64,000 bases of DNA from assembly GCF_002778285.1 (NCBI RefSeq), contig NZ_NESM01000002.1, positions 62,001-126,000 of the forward strand, read 5' to 3'. Each line of letters starts with the position of its first letter. Position 1 is the stretch's first letter. This stretch comes from Limnohabitans sp. 15K (GTDB lineage: Bacteria > Pseudomonadota > Gammaproteobacteria > Burkholderiales > Burkholderiaceae_C). Below, piece after piece: positions 17,640 through 24,324 of the stretch. The position numbers were made by a program, and so were the translations under genes. The notes below the pieces were generated by a model that made no database searches, was not told where the DNA came from, and worked only from the letters and a program-made list of their open reading frames with translations.

Positions 17640-19000
17640 GCGCGGCCTTCCTGCACAGCGGCAAAGGCGGCTTCAAGCACGTTGCACATGAAGTCGACCT
17701 CCTCACGGGTGATGACCAGCGGCGGCGACAGGATCAGGTTGGGGCCGGAGATGCGCACCATCAAACCTGCCTTGTAGGCGACCTTGGCCACCCGTGCCGG
17801 GATGTCGCTGCTGCGGGTCATCGGCGTGCGTTTGGCCTTGTCGCTCACCATCTCGATGCCCAGCATCAGGCCCACACCGCGCACATCGCCCACAAAGCTG
17901 CAGGTGTCCACCAACTTGCGCAAGCGCGTCTGCAGGTGCGCGCCCACACGGGCGGCGTTGCCGGGAATGTCCAGCGCCTCGATCTGGTCGAGTGTGGCCA
18001 GCGCCGCCGCGGCGGCGATCGGGTGCGCGCTGTAGGTGTATCCGTGCGAGACCGATGCCGTGCCCGTGGTGTCGGCGTCAAACACATCGGCAATGCGGCG
18101 GTTGATGGCCGTGGCCCCAAGCGGGATGTAGCCCGAAGAAATGCCCTTGGCCAGGCACCACATGTCGGCGTTCACGCCCCACAGGCGGGTGCCAAACAGC
18201 TCGCCGCTGCGGCCAAAACCGGTCACCACTTCGTCGGCAATCAAGAGCACACCATACTTGTCGCAAATCTGGCGCACCAGAGGCCAGTAGTTGGGTGGCG
18301 GCACGATCACACCACCCGCGCCCTGCACCGGCTCGGCAATGAAAGCCGCCACCGTGTCTGGCCCCTGAAAGACAATTTCTCGCTCCAACAACTCGGCGCA
18401 GATTTCGCCCAGTCGGATCGGGTCATCGGTGTAGGGGTTGTGATAGACCCAAGGCGTGTCGATGTGAAAGCACCCGGGCAGCAAGGGCTCGTAGGCGCGG
18501 CGGAAATTGGTGTTGCCGTTCACGCTCATGCCGCCAAAGTGCACCCCGTGGTAGCCCTGGCGCAGGCTGATGAACTTGAAGCGGTCGGCCTGGCCCTTGA
18601 GCTTCCAGTATTGGCGGGCCACCTTCAATGCGCCCTCCACCGCATCCGAGCCGCCGTTGGAGAACATCACTGTGGCTACGTCTTCGGGCTGCATCATCTG
18701 CACCAGGCGTTTGGACAGCTCGATGGCCCGCACATGGGTGGTGCCGCGGAACACGTTGTAAAACGGCAGCTCGTCCATCTGCGCCACGATGGCGTTGCGC
18801 ACCGGCTTGTTGCTGTGGCCCAGGTTGCAGGCCCACAGGCCCCCCACACCGTCGAGCATCTTGTGGCCGTCCACGTCCCAGATCCAGCAGCCCTCGCCTT
18901 TGGCGATGATGTCGGGGGTGGACTTCTTCATCGCCCCCGGGTGGGCCATGGGGTGCCACAGGTATTGGGCGTTGTCGGCCTTGAGTTGCTCGTGGTTCAT
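17636..19000 (-). CDS. class III PLP aminotransferase (PuuE/omega-transaminase-like)
   Basis: The 454-residue cytosolic enzyme should move an amino group from an omega-amino acid or diamine to pyruvate or 2-oxoglutarate. Visible features are the SNGGSDAVEGALK loop (114-126), the PLP-stacking region, IADEVVTGFGRSG with its Asp, and the PLP lysine K285 in LAKGISSGY. The ATG at 19000 fits the family start (MNHEQLKADN...LWHPM). Upstream in-frame residues are not family-like. It lies 17 bases after the aldehyde dehydrogenase gene. In the operon it would deaminate the amino acid made by that enzyme, such as 4-aminobutyrate or a homologue. The exact substrate is inferred. Confidence 0.92.
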   Translation of the reverse strand: MNHEQLKADNAQYLWHPMAHPGAMKKSTPDIIAKGEGCWIWDVDGHKMLDGVGGLWACNLGHSNKPVRNAIVAQMDELPFYNVFRGTTHVRAIELSKRLVQMMQPEDVATVMFSNGGSDAVEGALKVARQYWKLKGQADRFKFISLRQGYHGVHFGGMSVNGNTNFRRAYEPLLPGCFHIDTPWVYHNPYTDDPIRLGEICAELLEREIVFQGPDTVAAFIAEPVQGAGGVIVPPPNYWPLVRQICDKYGVLLIADEVVTGFGRSGELFGTRLWGVNADMWCLAKGISSGYIPLGATAINRRIADVFDADTTGTASVSHGYTYSAHPIAAAAALATLDQIEALDIPGNAARVGAHLQTRLRKLVDTCSFVGDVRGVGLMLGIEMVSDKAKRTPMTRSSDIPARVAKVAYKAGLMVRISGPNLILSPPLVITREEVDFMCNVLEAAFAAVQEGRA

Positions 19001-19017
19001 GTCGCTTACTTTCAAAA

Positions 19018-20502
19018 TCAAAGCTGAATCCAGGCCGTTTTCAGGTCCAGGTATTTGTCCAGGGCATGCATCGACTTGTCGTGCCCGTTGCCCGACTGGC
19101 GCACCCCGCCCAAAGGCACGGTGATGTCGGGGCCGCCGTATGTGTTGACGTGCACCACCCCGGCCTTGATGGCGCGCACCATGCGGTGGGCGCGTGAGAG
19201 GCTGCCCGTCCACACGGCCGACGCCAAGCCATAGGTTGAATCGTTGGCCAAGCGCACCGCATCGGCCTCGTCGTCGAAAGGCAAAACCGCCAGCACCGGA
19301 CCAAAGACTTCTTCGCGTGCCAAGGTCATGTCGGGCGTCACGCCATCAAACAATGCAGGGGCCATGTAGCTGCCGCCTGCCACGGGCTGCAAAGCCTGGC
19401 CACCCACGCGCAGGCGTGCGCCCTGCTGCTGCGCAGTCTGCACCGCTGCCAAATTTTTGACCAATTGCCGGGCGCTGCTGACCGCACCGATTTCGGTGCT
19501 CACCTCCAGCGGGTCACCCACGCGCAAGCTGGCCGCGATCTTGTGCAGGCGTTCCACGAACTCGTCATGCACCGAACGCTGCACCAAAAGCCGCGAGCCC
19601 GCCACACACACCTGACCGCTGTTGCGGAAGATGCCGATGGCCGAGACTTTGGCCGCCTGCGCCAGATCGGTTGCATCGTCAAACACCACATTGGGCGACT
19701 TGCCGCCCAGCTCCAGGTACACCCGCTTGAGGTTGGACTCGGCCGAAGCCTTGAGCAACATGCGCCCCACCGGGCCGGAGCCGGTGAAGGTCAGGATGTC
19801 CACATCCATGTGCCGCGCCAGCGCTTCGCCCGCCTCAGCGCCCGTGCCAGTCACCACGTTGAGCACCCCCGCAGGCAAGCCCGCGTCCAGGCACAGCTGC
19901 GCCAGGCGCAACAAAGACAGCGATGCGTCTTCGGAGGGTTTGAGCACCACCGAGTTGCCCGCCGCCAGCGCGGGGGCGATCTTCCAGGCGCCAATCATCA
20001 GCGGAAAGTTCCAGGGCACGATGGCCCCGACCACGCCGACAGCCTCCTTGTGGATCAGCCCCAGCGTGCCCTCGGGTGTGGGCGCGATCTCGCCGTTGAC
20101 CTTGTCCACGCACTCGGCGTAATAGCGGAAGGTGCCCGCCGCACTGCCCGGCTCGGCCTTCCAGGCCATGGCGATCTCGGTGCCGTTGTCGCGCACGCCC
20201 AGCACCGCCAGCTCGGCGTGGTGCGCCTCGATGCGGTCGGCGATGCGGTGCAACACCTTCTTGCGCTCGGCAGGCGCCATGCGCGACCACACGCCAGACT
20301 CGAAGCTGCGGCGGGCCGCCTGCACAGCGCGGTCCACATCAGCCTGCCCGGCCGCTGCAATGGTGCAAAGCTGTTGTCCGTCAATGGGCGAGACCACGGG
20401 GAGAGTTTGGCCTGAGTTAGCAGCCGCCCACTGCCCGTCGATCAGCAGCCCCTGATCGGGGATGGGCAAATGGCGCAGCGCGTCGATCTGTTCTTGTTTC
20501 AT
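19018..20502 (-). CDS. NAD(P)-dependent aldehyde dehydrogenase, PuuC-like
   Basis: The 494-residue enzyme oxidises an aldehyde to an acid. Catalytic residues are Asn165 (PWNFP), Glu264 (LELGGKSP) and Cys299 (NSGQVCVAGSR). The C-terminus SMHALDKYLDLKTAWIQL resembles PuuC, the gamma-glutamyl-aminobutyraldehyde dehydrogenase, and related omega-aminoaldehyde enzymes. It lies 9 bases from the ferredoxin gene in the operon. The probable substrate is an amino- or gamma-glutamylamino-aldehyde made by P450 oxidation. Confidence 0.93.
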   Translation of the reverse strand: MKQEQIDALRHLPIPDQGLLIDGQWAAANSGQTLPVVSPIDGQQLCTIAAAGQADVDRAVQAARRSFESGVWSRMAPAERKKVLHRIADRIEAHHAELAVLGVRDNGTEIAMAWKAEPGSAAGTFRYYAECVDKVNGEIAPTPEGTLGLIHKEAVGVVGAIVPWNFPLMIGAWKIAPALAAGNSVVLKPSEDASLSLLRLAQLCLDAGLPAGVLNVVTGTGAEAGEALARHMDVDILTFTGSGPVGRMLLKASAESNLKRVYLELGGKSPNVVFDDATDLAQAAKVSAIGIFRNSGQVCVAGSRLLVQRSVHDEFVERLHKIAASLRVGDPLEVSTEIGAVSSARQLVKNLAAVQTAQQQGARLRVGGQALQPVAGGSYMAPALFDGVTPDMTLAREEVFGPVLAVLPFDDEADAVRLANDSTYGLASAVWTGSLSRAHRMVRAIKAGVVHVNTYGGPDITVPLGGVRQSGNGHDKSMHALDKYLDLKTAWIQL

Positions 20503-20511
20503 GGGCCGCCT

Positions 20512-20826
20512 TCAGTCGGGCACATGCAACACGATGCCGTCGAGCGCAGCGGAGGCGATCAGTTGGCAGCTCAGGCGGCTACCGCTTTGGCGTGGCGCGA
20601 TGACGATGTCGAGCATGGCGTTTTCCACCTCGTCCATGGGCGGGCAAGCGGCCAGCCAGGCTTCATCGACATAGACATGGCAAGTGGCGCACGACAGGCA
20701 GCCACCACATTCGCCCGCGACGCCGGGGATGCCGTTCATCTGCGCGGCGTCCATGAGGTTGGTGCCGTCGTTCACGTCATCGCTCACGCGATCGCCATTG
20801 CTCATGATCCAGTGCACTTGGGGCAT
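20512..20826 (-). CDS. [2Fe-2S] ferredoxin, putidaredoxin/adrenodoxin type
   Basis: The 104-residue protein has cysteine ligands in the order C-x5-C-x2-C (ECGGCLSCATC, from about residue 40) and a fourth Cys near residue 87 (RLSCQL). This is the vertebrate-type pattern used to feed bacterial class I P450s. It lies two genes from the P450 in the same operon and is the obvious electron donor. No ferredoxin reductase gene is in the operon, so reduction must come from an enzyme encoded elsewhere. Confidence 0.93.
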   Translation of the reverse strand: MPQVHWIMSNGDRVSDDVNDGTNLMDAAQMNGIPGVAGECGGCLSCATCHVYVDEAWLAACPPMDEVENAMLDIVIAPRQSGSRLSCQLIASAALDGIVLHVPD

Positions 20827-20844
20827 GGGGTGGGTTCTTTCAGG

Positions 20845-22137
20845 TCAGATGAATCGGATGTAGTGATCACGCAGCGCGTCGCCTTCGAGGCCTGCCGTGC
20901 GTTCGATCTCGTGGCGCTTGATGCCCACATGGTTGGCCACCAGGCCTTCGCCCAGCGCTTGCGTGAGCGCCGTGTCGGCTTCGAGCGCATCCAGTGCGCC
21001 CGCCAAGGTGTCGGGCACGCTGTGGGTGGCGTCCTTGTTTTCCAGACAGTCACCCGTCTCTGCGGGCTGCAGCTTGTACGCATTGGCCACGCCCAAACGG
21101 GCAGCCTGCAGCACGGCGGCAGTGTGGGTGTAGGGGTTGGCGGCAGCGTCCCCCATGCGGTGCTCGATGCGCGCGCCCGGACCGCTTTCAGCCGACAGGC
21201 GCACGGTGACGCCCCGGTGGTCCACCGCCCAGTTTTGCCAAAAGCCCGAGAGGCTGGCCGGTTGCAGACGCTGGTAGGAGTTGGCGCTGGGGGCCAGCAG
21301 GCCCGCCAAAGCTTGGTGGTGGTGCATCAGACCGGCGGTGCAGCCCAGCGTCAATGCGTTGAACTGGCTGGCGTCGTGCCCACCCGAGATGGCGTTGTGG
21401 CCCTGAGCATCGCGCAGGCTGAAGTTGATGTGCACCCCGCTGCCCCCCACGGTGAGGATGGGCTTGGGCATGAAGGTCAGCACGATGCCGTGCTGGAAAG
21501 CGACTTCACGCGCCAACAGGCGGAACAAAAAGATGTCGTCCACCGCTTTGACGGCGCGGTCATAGGTCAGCGTGAACTCGAACTGCGGCGCGTCGTATTC
21601 GGTGTTCATGCTGTCGATGCGAAAGCCAGCGGCCGTGGCCTTTTCCCACAGGGCGTCGGTGAAGCCCCTGGGGTCGGCAAAGGGGCCGGTGGCATACACA
21701 TGGGCCGCAGGCGTGTCGTAGGGTTTGAGCGAGCCGTCCGGCTCGATCTGGAAAGCAAAGGCTTCGAGCTCAATGCCCACCATCGGGTCGTAGCCCATGG
21801 CCTGCCAGTCGGCCACGGCGCGCTTCAAGGCGCTGCGCCCGCACATGGGCAGCGGTGTGCCGTTGTTGGCTTTGAGGTCGCCAATGGCCACCTGGGTGAA
21901 GGGCTGCCAGCCGGGGCGGATGTCTTCGGCGATGTAAGCCGCCTCCATGTCCGGCAGGCCTTCCATGACCATGGCACCGGGCGCGGGGATCAGTTCTTTC
22001 TCATACGTCACGCCAAAAGTGCCTCGGCAAAAACGGGCACCGCCGCCTTGCCCGGGTTGGAGCGTGACGTATTTGCCCCGCGCAATGGCCAGGTGGTCAC
22101 AAAACAGCACCCGCAGGCGTTCTTGAACATTGGACAT
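20845..22137 (-). CDS. glutamine-synthetase-family gamma-glutamyl-amine ligase
   Basis: The 430-residue protein has the GS catalytic domain: ELEAFAF (first metal glutamates), TEYDAPQFEF, the GGSGVHINFSL loop (GSG-x-H in GlnA), SGFWQNW, and RIEHRMGDAAANPYTHTAAVL. The N-terminal beta-grasp is short, as in PuuA and other amine-glutamylating members rather than GlnA. Encoded between a P450 and its ferredoxin, it probably ligates glutamate to an amine, as PuuA (putrescine) and IpuC (isopropylamine) do. The ATG at 22137 is preceded by AAGGA. Ammonia assimilation is unlikely in this context. Confidence 0.9.
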   Translation of the reverse strand: MSNVQERLRVLFCDHLAIARGKYVTLQPGQGGGARFCRGTFGVTYEKELIPAPGAMVMEGLPDMEAAYIAEDIRPGWQPFTQVAIGDLKANNGTPLPMCGRSALKRAVADWQAMGYDPMVGIELEAFAFQIEPDGSLKPYDTPAAHVYATGPFADPRGFTDALWEKATAAGFRIDSMNTEYDAPQFEFTLTYDRAVKAVDDIFLFRLLAREVAFQHGIVLTFMPKPILTVGGSGVHINFSLRDAQGHNAISGGHDASQFNALTLGCTAGLMHHHQALAGLLAPSANSYQRLQPASLSGFWQNWAVDHRGVTVRLSAESGPGARIEHRMGDAAANPYTHTAAVLQAARLGVANAYKLQPAETGDCLENKDATHSVPDTLAGALDALEADTALTQALGEGLVANHVGIKRHEIERTAGLEGDALRDHYIRFI

Positions 22138-22160
22138 GGTGATTCCTTTCAACCCTAGGT

Positions 22161-23426
22161 TCAGATGAGGTGCATGCGCACCGGCAGGCGTTTGATGCCA
22201 CAAACAAAATTCGAACGCAAAAAGGCGTGTTCGCCCGTTTGCTCGATGCGATCGACCCGCTTGATCAACTCTTGCAACAAGACCCGCAACTCCAGCCGCG
22301 CCAACCACATGCCCAGACACGCATGTGCCCCGCCTTGCCCAAACGACAGGTGGCGGTTCACACCCCGGCTCAGGTTGACGGTGAAGGGCTGCTCAAAAGC
22401 CCGCTCGTCCCGGTTGCCCGAGATGAACCACAAGAGCACCTTGTCGCCCGCCTTGACCTGTTTGCCGTGGTACTCGAAGTCCTCGGTCGCGGTACGGCGG
22501 AAATGCGTGGCCGGAGAAGCCCAGCGGATGAACTCGTCGGCCACGCCTTCCCAGGCGGCCTCGCCCTGCACCGCCTTGAGTTGCTGCATCAGTCCCGGCT
22601 GGTTGGCCAGCGCGTGCAAGGCCGCCGCAATCGAATAGCGTGTGGTGTCGTTGCCCGCCGCCACCAGCAGGCAAAAGAAATTGCGGAACTCGGTGTCGCT
22701 GATGACATTGCCTTGCGCATCGGGCTGGGTGATCAGGTGCAGCACGCCGCTGGTGTCACCCGCTGCGCGTTTGCGCTCCATCATCTGGGCCGCGTAGTCG
22801 AACAAGTCAGCCCCGGCAGGCGAGCGAAACGGCATGAAGCGGTAGGCCTCGGTGTCCATTTTGTCGACCACATGGCTGGTGAAGTCGCTGTCGGTGTTGG
22901 CCATGAGCGCGTCGCCCTTGTCCACCAGCCAGTCCAAGTCCTCTTCCGGCAAACCCGCGATGCGCCCAAGCATGCGCATGGGCAGCTGGCGGGCGATCTG
23001 GTGCGTGGCGTCAAACTCACCCAGCCCCAGCGCTTGGTCGAGGATGCCCACACAGAGCTCGCGGATCTGCTCTTCGTACAGCGCCATCATGGGCTTGGAA
23101 AAGGCCTTGGCCACCAGCATGCGGGTGCGGGTGTGCTCGGGTGGGTCGGTCTCCTGGAAGGTGCGCCGCGCCATGTACTCCTCGTGCGTCTGGTCTTCCA
23201 TGCGGATGCCTTGGGCAGAACTCAAGCGCTGGTGATTGCGGTTGAGCTCCAGAATGTCGGCATGCCGCGTGACCGACCAAAAGCCCTTGCCTTCGGACCA
23301 ATTGCACCAGGCCATCGGGTCTTCGTCGCGAAGGCGCTGGAAGGTGTTGTGCGGCGTGCCGTTCACATAGCTGTCGTGGTCCGCCAGGTCGGCGTGGCCA
23401 TCGTCGGTGGGGTGCCAGACGGTCAT
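22161..23426 (-). CDS. cytochrome P450
   Basis: This is a soluble 421-residue P450. The I-helix oxygen motif is AGNDTT at 257-262, the K-helix ExxR is EFIR at 298-301, and the haem thiolate is Cys370 in FGQGGAHACLG. That Cys loop is one residue longer than FGxGxHxCxG, a form also found in CYP125-like families. HLSF precedes it and an L-helix (MWLARLELRVLLQEL) follows. There is no membrane anchor, so it is a bacterial class I enzyme needing a ferredoxin, which the operon supplies. It overlaps the amidotransferase gene by 4 bases (ATGA). The likely reaction is hydroxylation or N-dealkylation of an amine or its gamma-glutamyl amide. The CYP family cannot be assigned by eye. Confidence 0.95.
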   Translation of the reverse strand: MTVWHPTDDGHADLADHDSYVNGTPHNTFQRLRDEDPMAWCNWSEGKGFWSVTRHADILELNRNHQRLSSAQGIRMEDQTHEEYMARRTFQETDPPEHTRTRMLVAKAFSKPMMALYEEQIRELCVGILDQALGLGEFDATHQIARQLPMRMLGRIAGLPEEDLDWLVDKGDALMANTDSDFTSHVVDKMDTEAYRFMPFRSPAGADLFDYAAQMMERKRAAGDTSGVLHLITQPDAQGNVISDTEFRNFFCLLVAAGNDTTRYSIAAALHALANQPGLMQQLKAVQGEAAWEGVADEFIRWASPATHFRRTATEDFEYHGKQVKAGDKVLLWFISGNRDERAFEQPFTVNLSRGVNRHLSFGQGGAHACLGMWLARLELRVLLQELIKRVDRIEQTGEHAFLRSNFVCGIKRLPVRMHLI

Positions 23427-24160
23427 GGGCGGGTGTTCCTTGCATGTTCAATGAATTGCGCCATCCACTGGCCAAACAGTGGCACATCGGCGGCCTGCTG
23501 CAGGCTGCCGTGGGCGCGGGCCAGGGTGTCGTTGTCGAGCTTGTCGGCCAGGTAGCCCAGCAGCGCCTGCATGAACACCTGCGGCATTTCGGGGTGGTAC
23601 TGGGTGGTCCAGATGTGCTGACCGACCTGCATCGAGCCGATGGGGCAAAAATCGCTGCCACCCAGGCACTCGGCTCCCTCGGGCATGCGGGTGACCTGCT
23701 CGTTGTGGGCTGCCATCAAGGTGGTGGTGCTTTGCGCGGGCTGCATCCAGGGGCGTTCAACCTGCCAGTGCGTTGGGGCGGTGCCCAAACCCCAACCCGC
23801 CGCGTTGCGCGCCACCTGCCCGCCCAGCGCCCGGGCCACCGCCTGGTGGCCAAAGCACAGGCCGATCAGTGGCTGGCGGGCGGCATCGGTGGCGCGGATG
23901 AAATCCAGCAACGAACCGACCCAGGGCAGGTTGTCGTCGTTGACCGAGGCCGGGCTGCCGGTGATGACGTAGCCGTCAAAGTCTGCGGGGCTTGCTGGCA
24001 GCACCCCGTCCTTGACCGGCAAAACCTCGTAAGACCAGTCCGGACGCAGAAGCTGCAGCAGCTCGACCACCTTTTGCCCGTCGTTCGGGAAATGCGCGGC
24101 AAACGCCGAGGTGTCGTCGTTGGTCAGCAAAACGGCGATATGCAGCTTCGGCAGGGTCAT
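23423..24160 (-). CDS. class I glutamine amidotransferase-like gamma-glutamyl hydrolase
   Basis: The 245-residue protein has the class I GATase triad: Cys102 in GLCFGHQ, with His189 and Glu191 in YHPEM. It is a stand-alone domain with no synthetase partner fused. In the Puu and Ipu amine pathways a free-standing hydrolase (PuuD, IpuF) removes the gamma-glutamyl group, and the same role fits here. It is the first gene of the eight-gene operon, and its stop overlaps the P450 start. Other stand-alone GATase-like hydrolases look similar, so the exact substrate is inferred. Confidence 0.88.
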   Translation of the reverse strand: MTLPKLHIAVLLTNDDTSAFAAHFPNDGQKVVELLQLLRPDWSYEVLPVKDGVLPASPADFDGYVITGSPASVNDDNLPWVGSLLDFIRATDAARQPLIGLCFGHQAVARALGGQVARNAAGWGLGTAPTHWQVERPWMQPAQSTTTLMAAHNEQVTRMPEGAECLGGSDFCPIGSMQVGQHIWTTQYHPEMPQVFMQALLGYLADKLDNDTLARAHGSLQQAADVPLFGQWMAQFIEHARNTRP

Positions 24161-24263
24161 CGGGTGTCTTTCAATCTGATGCCCATGCTATGCACAAGGC
24201 GCGTCAAGCACTATCAAGTTTGGGCACCGCACACCCCGGGTTTTCACTCTGCTACCAGACCGC

Positions 24264-24303
24264 AATCAAACCATTTTCCTGGCACCACGAAAATGGTTTG
24301 ATT
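24264..24303. repeat. perfect 15-bp inverted repeat between amine operon and defence island
   Basis: AATCAAACCATTTTC and its exact complement flank a 10-base loop (CTGGCACCAC). The repeat sits 21 bases beyond the ietS stop and about 100 bases upstream of the GATase start. On the minus strand it could end the ietS transcript, although no T-run follows. It could also be an operator for the amine operon or mark the island edge. Confidence 0.7.
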
Positions 24304-24324
24304 CAACTCTCCAATCGTCTTCAA

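Noticed and set aside
17936..19027. Long plus-strand frame opposite the aminotransferase
   Set aside because: It is a His/Val/Gln-rich shadow with no motif. The minus-strand frame has all class III aminotransferase motifs.
20470..22158. A 562-codon open frame on the plus strand
   Set aside because: It is opposite the ferredoxin and glutamine-synthetase-like genes, has no recognisable domain and comes from high GC third positions on the coding strand.
16022..24160. Plain putrescine degradation by the Puu pathway
   Set aside because: There is no PuuB flavin oxidase, and a P450 with its ferredoxin has no role in the known Puu route.
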